DNA of 10,883 bases, from the NCBI GenBank assembly GCA_902803725.1, contig CADCRD010000111.1, positions 1 to 10,883 on the forward strand, written 5' to 3'. Below, one piece after another: positions 1 through 7,080 of this stretch; position 1 is the stretch's first letter; the number at the start of each line of letters is the position of its first letter. The DNA comes from an uncultured Eubacteriales bacterium. GTDB taxonomy: Bacteria; Bacillota; Clostridia; Peptostreptococcales; Anaerovoracaceae. Below the pieces are notes generated by a model. It was given only the letters and a program-made list of their open reading frames with translations, made no database searches and had not been told where the DNA came from. A program made the translations under genes and the position numbers.

Positions 1-37
1 TCAATAATCGTATGTCAATATAAGATTACAACTATTG

Positions 38-47
38 AAAGGAGGTG
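38..47 (+). promoter_or_regulatory. Consensus ribosome binding site of rny
   Basis: AAAGGAGGTG matches the anti-Shine-Dalgarno end of 16S rRNA over ten bases and lies eight bases before ATG 56. It is the strongest site in the window and decides the rny start against the upstream in-frame TTG at 35. Confidence 0.9.
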
Positions 48-55
48 TTGATTAT

Positions 56-1600
56 ATGACAGACACAGTTTTAGCAATAATCGTCGGTATCATTTGCCTT
101 GTGATCGGCATTCTGGCCGGATATATAATCAGAAAAACGCTTGGCGAAAAGACGATCGGCGGAGCAGAACAGACAGCTAAGAATTTGATACTGGATGCTG
201 AAAACAAAGCGGAGAATATAAAAAAGGAAATCGCGCTCAAGGCAAAAGAAGACGCGCTGAAATATAAAGACGAAGCTGAAAAAGAGATTAAATCCAGAAG
301 AAATGAGCTATCAAAAACGGAAAATCGATTAAATCAGAAAGAAGAATCGATAGACAAGAAATTAGACAATATAGAAAGAAAAGAACAAAGCATTACAGCA
401 AAAGAACAGAATATAACCAGAAAACAGAAGGATCTTGACGAACTTCATCAAAAGCAAGTCGCAGAACTTGAAAAGATTTCAGGTTACACGCGGGATGAGG
501 CAAAAGAAATACTTTTGCAGCAGGTGGAAAGCGAGATCAGAGTCGAAGCTTCACAGCTCATCAGAGATATTGAGTCCGAAGCAAAAGACGAAGCTGAAAA
601 AAGAGCCAAAGAGATCATCGTTGGCGCCATCCAGAGATGTGCGGCCGATCATGTGGCCGAAAGTACAGTATCAGTTGTAAATCTTCCTAATGAGGAAATG
701 AAAGGCCGTATTATCGGACGTGAGGGAAGAAATATCAGAGCAATCGAAAATGCAACGGGGATCGAGCTTATAATAGACGATACGCCCGAAGCGGTGATTC
801 TGTCGGGATTCGATCCTGTCAGAAGAGAAATAGCCAGAATAGCCCTGGAAAAACTGATTGTGGATGGAAGGATCCATCCTGCAAGAATAGAGGAAACAGT
901 AAAAAAAGCCGAAAAAGAAGTCAATGCTTCCATCAAGGAGGCCGGAGAGCAGACAATGTACAATGTGGGAATACACAATCTGCATCCTGAACTGGTTAAA
1001 CTCCTTGGAAGATTGAAATACAGAACTTCATACGGACAAAACGTTCTGAAACATTCAGAAGAGGTTTCTCACCTTGCCGGACTGATGGCCGGAGAGCTGG
1101 GAATGGATACAAGGCTGGCAAAACGTGCCGGATTGTTGCATGATATTGGCAAGGCTATCGATCATGATAAAGAAGGCACACACGTCGATCTGGGCATCGA
1201 AGTATTGAAAAAATACAAAGAAAACCAGAATGTCATAGATGCTATGGCGGCTCATCATGGAGACTATGAGCCAAAGAGCCTTGAGGCTGTTCTTATAGCA
1301 GCTGCAGATGCTCTTTCGGCAGCAAGACCGGGTGCCAGACGTGAAACTCTTGAAACATATGTCAAGAGACTGCAGCAGCTTGAAGAGATAGCAAACAACA
1401 TACCTGGTGTTGATAAGTCGTTTGCGATCCAGGCCGGCCGTGAGATCAGAGTCATCGCTCAGCCTGACAAGATATCCGATGCAGAGATGCCGATGCTGGC
1501 AAGAGAAATCGCTAAAAAGGTCGAGGATGAACTGGATTATCCGGGTCAGATAAAAGTAAATATCGTAAGAGAGACCAGAGCGGTCGATTATGCGAAATAA
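56..1600 (+). CDS. rny: Ribonuclease Y (membrane-anchored endoribonuclease)
   Basis: RNase Y is a membrane-tethered endonuclease that starts mRNA decay in many Firmicutes, working with the degradosome-like network at the membrane. The 514-residue product shows the full family layout: one N-terminal membrane segment (about residues 5-26), a long charged Lys/Glu-rich coiled coil (about 40-190), a KH RNA-binding domain with GRIIGREGRNIRAIE at 217-231, and an HD metal-dependent phosphodiesterase domain with the HD pair at H362-D363 (LLHDIGKAIDHD) followed by AHHGD at 399-403. Length is close to the roughly 520 residues usual for the family. I chose ATG 56 because the consensus Shine-Dalgarno AAAGGAGGTG lies at 38-47, eight bases upstream; the in-frame TTG at 35 would put that site inside the gene. 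Nothing is truncated or missing. Identification is very secure. Confidence 0.97.
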   Translation: MTDTVLAIIVGIICLVIGILAGYIIRKTLGEKTIGGAEQTAKNLILDAENKAENIKKEIALKAKEDALKYKDEAEKEIKSRRNELSKTENRLNQKEESIDKKLDNIERKEQSITAKEQNITRKQKDLDELHQKQVAELEKISGYTRDEAKEILLQQVESEIRVEASQLIRDIESEAKDEAEKRAKEIIVGAIQRCAADHVAESTVSVVNLPNEEMKGRIIGREGRNIRAIENATGIELIIDDTPEAVILSGFDPVRREIARIALEKLIVDGRIHPARIEETVKKAEKEVNASIKEAGEQTMYNVGIHNLHPELVKLLGRLKYRTSYGQNVLKHSEEVSHLAGLMAGELGMDTRLAKRAGLLHDIGKAIDHDKEGTHVDLGIEVLKKYKENQNVIDAMAAHHGDYEPKSLEAVLIAAADALSAARPGARRETLETYVKRLQQLEEIANNIPGVDKSFAIQAGREIRVIAQPDKISDAEMPMLAREIAKKVEDELDYPGQIKVNIVRETRAVDYAK

Positions 1601-1612
1601 AAATGTTAAATG

Positions 1613-1639
1613 AAAGGGGCGGACCTTGTTCGTCCCTTT
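1613..1639 (+). terminator. Hairpin after rny, possible weak intrinsic terminator
   Basis: An 11-base-pair stem can form between 1613-1623 (AAAGGGGCGGA) and 1629-1639 (TTCGTCCCTTT), with two G-U pairs and a five-base loop (CCTTG). It starts 13 bases after the rny stop. The only T-run is the TTT inside the 3' arm, followed by AACTATCTCTC, so it lacks a classical U-tract. It may be a weak terminator, a 3'-end stabilising structure or a processing site between rny and the desulfurase gene. Rho-independent termination is inference. Confidence 0.45.
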
Positions 1640-1730
1640 AACTATCTCTCGCGGATATGAACATTTACAGCGTTTTCGCTTATAAAACAAATAAACCGCA
1701 ACAGAAAAAAAACAGAATAAGGTGAAAAGA

Positions 1731-2867
1731 ATGGAAGTGTATTTAGATAATAGTGCAACTACGAGACCGTTTGACGAAGTAACGGATATTGTCGTCAGAT
1801 ATATGAAAGAAGACTATGGCAACCCGTCTTCGCTGCATCACATGGGTCTGGTCGCAGAAAAGGCCCTTAAAAAAGCGAGAAACCAGATCGCTGATGCTGC
1901 ATGCTGTGATCCTGAAAACGTTACATTCACGTCGGGTGGCACGGAGGCTGATGATCTGGCAATAATAGGCTCTGCTCACAGCATGAAGAGAAAAGGGAAA
2001 AGGATCATAACGACGAAGATTGAACATCCGGCAGTTCTTCAGGCATTTAAAAAGCTGGAAGAAGAAGGGTATGAAGCTGTTTATCTTGATGTTGACGGTG
2101 AAGGCCGTGTTTTAATGGATCAGTTCAAAGATGCGATGACTGACGATACGATCCTGATCTCATGCATGCATGTGAATAATGAGAGCGGTACTATCCAGCC
2201 TGTTGAGGAGATGGCTGCTTTAAAGAAGAATGCTGTAATGCATGTCGACTGCGTTCAGAGCTTTGGCAAGCTGCCTCTGCCTTTGCAAGGTATCGATCTG
2301 ATCAGCGTAAGCGGACACAAGATCCATGGTCCTATGGGAAGCGGCGCTTTGATAAACCGAAGCGGAATTAACATAAAACCATTATTGTTCGGCGGTGGTC
2401 AGGAAAAGGATATCAGACCGGGAACAGAGAATCTGCCTGTTATAGCAGGGTTCGGACTGGCCGCTGAGATGATATCGAAGAACATGTCAGCCAAAGAAAA
2501 TGAAATAGCAAAATTGAGAGACAAACTGCTGGCAGGAATAGTTGCAGGCGTAAAAGATATTAGAATCAACAGCCCGGAGAATTCCTGCCCCAGCGTTCTT
2601 AATATATCGTTTCTCGGGACCAGAGGGGAAGTGATCCTTCATACTCTTGAACAGGATGGCATATATGTTTCAACCGGTTCTGCCTGTTCATCCAACCACG
2701 GCGGAGGTTCGCACGTTCTGAAGGCAATGGGGCTGTCGGATGAAGAAATCACCGGAGCGATAAGATTCAGTTTTGGGAGATTCAATTCCATTGATGAAAT
2801 GGATTATGTGATCGAAAAAGTAAAAAATGCTGTCGACAGGTTTCGGCTGCTGGGATCTTTCAGATAA
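1731..2867 (+). CDS. Cysteine desulfurase, NifS/IscS family (likely ThiI partner)
   Basis: This is a PLP-dependent cysteine desulfurase that removes sulfur from L-cysteine to form a protein persulfide passed to an acceptor. The 378-residue product starts with the family's typical YLDNSATTRP, has GGTEADDLAI at 69-78, EHPAV at 98-102, HVDCVQSFGK at 171-180, the PLP-binding lysine K197 in SGHK, and the persulfide cysteine C319 in STGSACSS. Length fits the family. I chose ATG 1731 because AAGGTG at 1719-1724 sits six bases upstream; the in-frame GTG at 1722 has no ribosome binding site and falls within that motif. thiI follows 111 bases downstream, and B. subtilis has a similar desulfurase-ThiI pair (NifZ-ThiI), so its main job is probably sulfur supply for tRNA 4-thiouridine rather than general Fe-S assembly. 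No IscU/SufU scaffold gene is nearby. The family is certain; the sulfur acceptor is inferred from the neighbour. Confidence 0.93.
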   Translation: MEVYLDNSATTRPFDEVTDIVVRYMKEDYGNPSSLHHMGLVAEKALKKARNQIADAACCDPENVTFTSGGTEADDLAIIGSAHSMKRKGKRIITTKIEHPAVLQAFKKLEEEGYEAVYLDVDGEGRVLMDQFKDAMTDDTILISCMHVNNESGTIQPVEEMAALKKNAVMHVDCVQSFGKLPLPLQGIDLISVSGHKIHGPMGSGALINRSGINIKPLLFGGGQEKDIRPGTENLPVIAGFGLAAEMISKNMSAKENEIAKLRDKLLAGIVAGVKDIRINSPENSCPSVLNISFLGTRGEVILHTLEQDGIYVSTGSACSSNHGGGSHVLKAMGLSDEEITGAIRFSFGRFNSIDEMDYVIEKVKNAVDRFRLLGSFR

Positions 2868-2923
2868 AAGCTGAATGGATCAATAAAAAATGAATTGAAA
2901 AAATCGATTCTTTTCTTTGAGAG

Positions 2924-2953
2924 TTGTCAAAAAACTGAGAAGCTAATTTTAAT
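2924..2953 (+). promoter_or_regulatory. Possible promoter upstream of thiI
   Basis: TTGTCA at 2924-2929 and TTTAAT at 2948-2953 each match the sigma-A boxes at five of six positions, with an 18-base spacer. Transcription would begin near 2960, about 20 bases before the thiI start. The region is AT-rich, so chance matches are likely, and cotranscription from the desulfurase gene is equally plausible. Confidence 0.3.
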
Positions 2954-2978
2954 AAATATATGATGAGTAACAGGAAAA

Positions 2979-4175
2979 ATGAACAGTAGCAATAACGAAA
3001 AAAACATTTTTATAGTCAGAGTCGGTGAAGTGGCGCTGAAAGGACAGAACAAGCCGTATTTCGAAAGGATGCTGGTTGAAAGGATCAGAAAGCTTCTGAA
3101 AAAATTCTCCGGCGTTGAGGTGGTGAGACGCGAAGGACTGATATTTGTCCATTCGCCGAAGGAGATCCCCAAAGAAGATATTATAAAAGAAATCAAAAAG
3201 GTATTTGGCGTTGACTCGATCAGTCCTGCGGTGAAAACAGAACCTGATATGAAATCTATCGGTGATGCCGCAGTAGAATATATGAATGAGCTTATCAGAG
3301 AAAAAGGCATTAAGACATTCAAGGTCGATTCAAAGCGTGCCGATAAATCATTTCCGGTCAAATCGCCTGATATTTCAAGACAAATCGGAGCCAGCGTCCT
3401 CAAAGGCTGCAAAGTACTGAAAGTCGATGTCCATGATCCTGATGTTTATTTATATATCAATGTCAGACATGATGCTGCTTATATATATCAGCAAAAGATC
3501 GCAGGATTCGGGGGACTTCCCCTGGGTACGAACGGGAAAGGTCTGGTTCTTCTTTCAGGCGGGATAGATTCTCCTGTTGCTGCATGGATGATGGCAAAAC
3601 GCGGGATGCAGATCGAAGCTGTCCATTTTCACTCATACCCTTATACCAGTGAAAGAGCTCAGGCAAAGGTCGAGGAGCTGGCAGGCATCCTCGCTGTTTA
3701 CTGCAGCAGATTCAAGATGCATGTGATCAATATGCTGCCTATACAGGAGCAGATCGTAAAAAACTGTCCTGAGGAGGAAATGACTATACAGCTGAGACGT
3801 TTTATGATGAGGACAGCCGAAAAGATAGCAAGAGGAAATGACTGCGATATGCTGATCACAGGAGAGAGTCTGGGGCAGGTCGCTTCTCAGACATCACATT
3901 CACTCGTTGTAACAGATGCCAGTGTTCAGATACCAGTGATGCGTCCGCTGATCGCTTTGGATAAATCTGACATCATCGAGATCGCCAAGGATATCGGGAC
4001 ATACGAAAAATCGATCGAACCGTATGAGGACTGCTGCACGGTATTTTTGCCGAAACACCCGCTGACCAGACCGAGACTCGAAAGGATCGAGAGATCCGAG
4101 AGCAGCATGGATGTTGAGGCACTGGTTCAGGCTGCAGTTGAGAGTGAAGAGATGATCGATATTTATCCTGCATAA
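2979..4175 (+). CDS. thiI: tRNA 4-thiouridine synthase ThiI (no rhodanese domain)
   Basis: ThiI adenylates U8 of tRNA and transfers persulfide sulfur to form 4-thiouridine; in some bacteria it also serves thiamine thiazole synthesis. The 398-residue protein has an N-terminal ferredoxin-like and THUMP region (about 8-175, with VGEVALKGQNKPYFER at 15-30), then the PP-loop ATP-pyrophosphatase domain with SGGIDS at 193-198, ITGESLGQVASQT at 293-305, and EDCCTVFLPKHP at 350-361. It ends after this domain, so it lacks the C-terminal rhodanese domain of E. coli ThiI (482 residues) and resembles the B. subtilis form, which takes sulfur directly from a dedicated desulfurase. Such an enzyme is encoded immediately upstream. 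ATG 2979 has only a weak site (AGGA at 2972-2975, three bases away), and no better in-frame start exists. A nine-codon reading frame from 2960 runs through this start in another frame. Confidence 0.95.
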   Translation: MNSSNNEKNIFIVRVGEVALKGQNKPYFERMLVERIRKLLKKFSGVEVVRREGLIFVHSPKEIPKEDIIKEIKKVFGVDSISPAVKTEPDMKSIGDAAVEYMNELIREKGIKTFKVDSKRADKSFPVKSPDISRQIGASVLKGCKVLKVDVHDPDVYLYINVRHDAAYIYQQKIAGFGGLPLGTNGKGLVLLSGGIDSPVAAWMMAKRGMQIEAVHFHSYPYTSERAQAKVEELAGILAVYCSRFKMHVINMLPIQEQIVKNCPEEEMTIQLRRFMMRTAEKIARGNDCDMLITGESLGQVASQTSHSLVVTDASVQIPVMRPLIALDKSDIIEIAKDIGTYEKSIEPYEDCCTVFLPKHPLTRPRLERIERSESSMDVEALVQAAVESEEMIDIYPA

Positions 4176-4205
4176 GTATAATTATATTGTGCATATGAAG
4201 GGTGT

Positions 4206-4241
4206 ATGAGCTTTGTAAAAGAGAAAGATGAAAAGATATGA
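4206..4241 (+). other. Possible 11-codon leader frame abutting prmA
   Basis: An ATG at 4206 opens an 11-codon frame (MSFVKEKDEKI) whose TGA stop (4239-4241) overlaps the prmA start as ATGA at 4238-4241. AAGGG at 4198-4202 lies three bases before this ATG, closer than ideal. prmA itself has no strong ribosome binding site, so translational coupling from this short frame is conceivable. A frame this short can easily arise by chance; there is no evidence that a peptide is made. Confidence 0.25.
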
Positions 4242-5128
4242 AATACTATATGGTTACAATACCGACAAAAGATACTGAAAAGACAACCGCCAGACTGATC
4301 GATATGGACATATACTCAATGCAGATCGAGGATCCGGCTGATCTTAAGGACATCATAGAAAATCAGAGTCAGTACAACTGGGATTTTGTCGATCCGGAGC
4401 TGGTCAGGGAAGAACTTGAGCAGGAGCCGCGTGTAATAGTCTTTTTTGAGACGAAGGAGGAAGCGGAAAATCTGGCAGGTGAGTTCGAAAATGCAACTGT
4501 TACCGAACAAGATGATGAAGAATGGAAAAACAAATACAAAGAGCATTTCAAGTCACTGAAGCTGACAGATGATATCGCGGTTATCCCCAGTTGGGAAAAA
4601 CGTCCGGGAGGGGATATCAAAGTTATCGATCTTGATCCCGGGATGGCTTTTGGAACAGGAGCTCATGAAACGACATCGATGTGTGCCCGTCTCCTGGAAA
4701 TGTACGGCTGCGAAAACAAAAAGATCCTGGATGTGGGCACAGGTTCGGGAATACTTGCGATTGCGGCGGCACTCATGGGATGCACCAATGTTCTGGGCGT
4801 GGATATCGATGATACTGCAGTTGAAGTTGCGAAGGAAAATGTTGAAAAAAACGGACTGGCCGATGTGATCAATATCCGTAAAGGAGATCTTGCAAAGGGA
4901 ATAGACTATACTGCTGATATGGTGGTTGCCAATATTATCGCTGAGCTCGTCATTGAACTGGCCGGCAGTGTGAAGGATCATCTGGTGCCCGGCGGGAAAT
5001 TTATTTCAAGCGGTATACTGAAAGAAAAATGTGAAATGGTCGAAACTGCGCTGAAGGATCTGGGCTTTATAATAGATGATGTTATGACCGAAGGCGACTG
5101 GTGTGCGATAGGAGCTCATTATGAGTAG
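4238..5128 (+). CDS. prmA: Ribosomal protein L11 methyltransferase PrmA
   Basis: PrmA trimethylates amino groups of ribosomal protein L11 using S-adenosylmethionine. The 296-residue protein matches the family length (293 in E. coli). It has an N-terminal L11-recognition domain (about 1-95), a linker, and a Rossmann-fold methyltransferase domain with the family signature DPGMAFGTGAHETT at 133-146, SAM motif I ILDVGTGSG at 163-171, the acidic end of strand 2 (GVDID, 187-191) and VVANIIAELV at 229-238, where the family has its conserved NI(L/I)A motif. It overlaps rsmE by eight bases, a common pairing, so the two are almost certainly cotranslated. The start ATG 4238 has only a weak purine-rich stretch upstream, but the N-terminus aligns well with the family and no better in-frame start is available. 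Deletion of prmA in E. coli has little effect on growth. Confidence 0.95.
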   Translation: MKYYMVTIPTKDTEKTTARLIDMDIYSMQIEDPADLKDIIENQSQYNWDFVDPELVREELEQEPRVIVFFETKEEAENLAGEFENATVTEQDDEEWKNKYKEHFKSLKLTDDIAVIPSWEKRPGGDIKVIDLDPGMAFGTGAHETTSMCARLLEMYGCENKKILDVGTGSGILAIAAALMGCTNVLGVDIDDTAVEVAKENVEKNGLADVINIRKGDLAKGIDYTADMVVANIIAELVIELAGSVKDHLVPGGKFISSGILKEKCEMVETALKDLGFIIDDVMTEGDWCAIGAHYE

Positions 5129-5906
5129 ATTTTTCGTTGATCCCGCATCTATAGGTGAAAAATACATATATATTGATGACAAGAACGATGTAAAACATAT
5201 ACTCAGCGTGCTGAGAATGAAAAAGGGCGATACTCTGACGGTCTCGGATAAATCAGAATGGGAATATGAGTGTGAAATAAGCGGGATCGAAGACGGTCAG
5301 ATCTGTCTTCTTATAACTGACAAGCAGAGATTTGCAGCTGAGCCAGACCTGCGGGTCACACTCTTTCAGGGCGTTCCCAAGGGCAGCAAGATGGACGATA
5401 TAGTCAGAAAGACGACGGAAATGGGCATTGCCCGGATAGTTCCTGTGTTCATGGACAGGACAGTCGTCAAAGACAACGGCACTTATCATAAAAAGATTGC
5501 CCGTATGCAGCAGATAGCAGGCGAAGCCTCAAAGCAGTGCGGCCGCGGAGTGATCCCTGAGATTTCTGATAAGCTGAGTTTCGCTGAGATGATATCTCTT
5601 CTGGATAATTATGATGTTGTTGTATTTCCTTATGAAAATGAAAAGGGAACGACTATAAAGGATGCCCTCAGAGATATCTGCATCGCCTCAGACAGAGTTA
5701 TGAAAAACGGCCGTAAGAGCAAGAAACAGACCGCATTAAAAACATGTGCCGTTATCATCGGGCCTGAAGGCGGTTTTTCTGACACAGAGGCTGAAGAATT
5801 GAAAAAAACAGATGCTTTATGTGTTACTTTGGGCAAAACGATCCTCAGAACCGAAACTGCAGGCATCGTCACAATGGCAATGATCATGTATGAGCTGGAG
5901 CTGTAA
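5121..5906 (+). CDS. rsmE: 16S rRNA m3U1498 methyltransferase RsmE
   Basis: RsmE methylates N3 of U1498 in 16S rRNA, near the decoding centre, using S-adenosylmethionine. The 261-residue product has an N-terminal PUA-like domain (about 1-70, starting SRFFVD and including HILSVLRMKKGD at 26-37) and a SPOUT methyltransferase domain. FQGVPKGSKMDDIVRKTTEM is at 82-101, and the trefoil-knot SAM-binding motifs are IGPEGGFSDTEAEEL at 213-227 and LGKTILRTETAG at 237-248. AGGAG at 5110-5114 lies six bases before ATG 5121, inside the 3' end of prmA. A short Lys/Arg-rich stretch (KNGRKSKKQTALK, about 195-207) sits just before the knot motif; it looks like a surface loop. Family length is normal (243 in E. 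coli, about 256 in B. subtilis). Confidence 0.95.
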   Translation: MSRFFVDPASIGEKYIYIDDKNDVKHILSVLRMKKGDTLTVSDKSEWEYECEISGIEDGQICLLITDKQRFAAEPDLRVTLFQGVPKGSKMDDIVRKTTEMGIARIVPVFMDRTVVKDNGTYHKKIARMQQIAGEASKQCGRGVIPEISDKLSFAEMISLLDNYDVVVFPYENEKGTTIKDALRDICIASDRVMKNGRKSKKQTALKTCAVIIGPEGGFSDTEAEELKKTDALCVTLGKTILRTETAGIVTMAMIMYELEL

Positions 5907-5938
5907 TGTCCTGTTGTTAAAGTGGAGAAGAATAATAT

Positions 5939-7000
5939 ATGACGAAAAAAGTTTATTGCGGAAATGTTGAAATAGGCGGCGGTGCACCTGTAAGCATCCA
6001 GTCGATGACGAATACGGATCCTCATGATCCCGATGCGATCCTTGAGCAGATCCGGGCACTTGAAGATGCAGGCTGTGAAATAGTTCGGCTGACTGTCCCT
6101 GATATGACGGCAGCTGAATGTCTGGGCGCAGTAAAAAAAGAAGTAAGAATACCTGTGATCGCCGATATTCATTTCGATCACAGACTGGCCATAGCTGCGA
6201 TGGAAAAAGGTGCGGACAAAATAAGGATCAATCCAGGAAATATCGGCGGGGCAGAAAAAACGGCAAGAGTGATTGAAGCGGCAAAAAAGCATGGCGTCCC
6301 GATCCGTGTGGGAGTGAATTCCGGCTCTCTTGAAAGGGATATTCTGGAAAAATACAGAGGCGTGACCGCCGAAGGTCTTGTTGAGAGCGCGCTGAGAAAT
6401 GTGGAACTTTTGGAAAAAATGAATTTTCATGACATAGTGGTATCGATCAAATCATCAGATGTAGTCATGAACACAAAAGCTTACAGACTCATTTCCAGTC
6501 AGTGCGAATATCCTCTTCACATTGGAGTGACTGAAGCAGGAACGCGTGAGAGCGGCATCATCAAATCTGCTGTCGGACTGGGCGCACTGCTGATGGACGG
6601 AATAGGTGATACTATGAGAGTGTCACTGACAGGGGATCCGGTCAGTGAGATCATAGCTGCAAAGAAGATACTCTCAGCTGCAGGAATGCGTAAAGAAGCA
6701 ATAAATCTTGTTTCCTGTCCGACATGCGGGAGAACTAAAGTTGATCTGGTCAGCATAGCTGAACAGGTCGATAAGGCTCTTATGAAAGTTGGCGACAAGA
6801 GAAGCAAAGACAGTAAACCTCCGATCACTGTTGCAGTTATGGGATGCGCCGTTAACGGTCCCGGTGAAGCAAAGGGCGCTGATATTGGCGTTGCCTGCGG
6901 TGACGGTGAAGGACTGATATTTGCGAAAGGTAAGATAATAAAAAAGGCAGATGAAGATCAGATAATCGGTGAACTTGTTTCATTAGCTGAAAAGATATAA
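5939..7000 (+). CDS. ispG: 4-hydroxy-3-methylbut-2-enyl diphosphate synthase IspG (GcpE)
   Basis: IspG is the [4Fe-4S] enzyme of the MEP isoprenoid pathway; it reductively converts methylerythritol cyclodiphosphate to HMBPP, with electrons from ferredoxin or flavodoxin. The 353-residue protein has an N-terminal TIM barrel (about 1-250) with VSIQSMTNTDPHD at 18-30 and IADIHFDHRLA at 74-84, then the cluster domain with C260 and C263 (SCPTCGRTKVD), C303 (MGCAVNGPGE) and E310, the expected three-cysteine, one-glutamate ligand set. Length is close to E. coli IspG (372). ATG 5939 is preceded by GGAG at 5924-5927, eleven bases away, slightly long. Adjacency to polC is a common Firmicutes arrangement, but dxr and rseP, which often precede ispG, are absent; rsmE lies 32 bases upstream instead. 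Use of the MEP rather than the mevalonate pathway follows directly. Confidence 0.96.
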   Translation: MTKKVYCGNVEIGGGAPVSIQSMTNTDPHDPDAILEQIRALEDAGCEIVRLTVPDMTAAECLGAVKKEVRIPVIADIHFDHRLAIAAMEKGADKIRINPGNIGGAEKTARVIEAAKKHGVPIRVGVNSGSLERDILEKYRGVTAEGLVESALRNVELLEKMNFHDIVVSIKSSDVVMNTKAYRLISSQCEYPLHIGVTEAGTRESGIIKSAVGLGALLMDGIGDTMRVSLTGDPVSEIIAAKKILSAAGMRKEAINLVSCPTCGRTKVDLVSIAEQVDKALMKVGDKRSKDSKPPITVAVMGCAVNGPGEAKGADIGVACGDGEGLIFAKGKIIKKADEDQIIGELVSLAEKI

Positions 7001-7080
7001 ATAATTGATTTTATACTATAGGAAAGACTTATATTTGCAGAATCACTGATAAAAAAGAAAGAATAGAAATATACAATAAT

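Noticed and set aside
1..34. A gene end or promoter before rny
   Set aside because: Only 34 bases are available and no complete box pair or recognisable C-terminus can be assigned.
35..55. In-frame TTG at 35 as the rny start, adding seven residues
   Set aside because: The consensus ribosome binding site at 38-47 would then be inside the gene; ATG 56 is correctly spaced from it and gives the usual N-terminal membrane segment.
1664..1686. TTTACA and TATAAA upstream of the desulfurase gene as a promoter
   Set aside because: The boxes are only 11 bases apart, too close for sigma-A RNA polymerase.
1055..1690. 211-codon open frame on the minus strand across the end of rny
   Set aside because: It is antisense to the conserved HD domain, with no family resemblance.
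1722..1730. GTG at 1722 as the desulfurase start
   Set aside because: No ribosome binding site precedes it, and it overlaps AAGGTG, which is well placed for ATG 1731.
4177..4182. TATAAT just after thiI as a promoter for prmA
   Set aside because: No acceptable -35 box lies 16-18 bases upstream (GATCGA-like sequence only), so it is probably chance in AT-rich DNA.
5630..6430. 266-codon open frame on the minus strand across rsmE and ispG
   Set aside because: It lies opposite two well-identified genes, crosses their junction, and its Cys/Phe/His-rich translation has no recognisable domain. It is a shadow frame.
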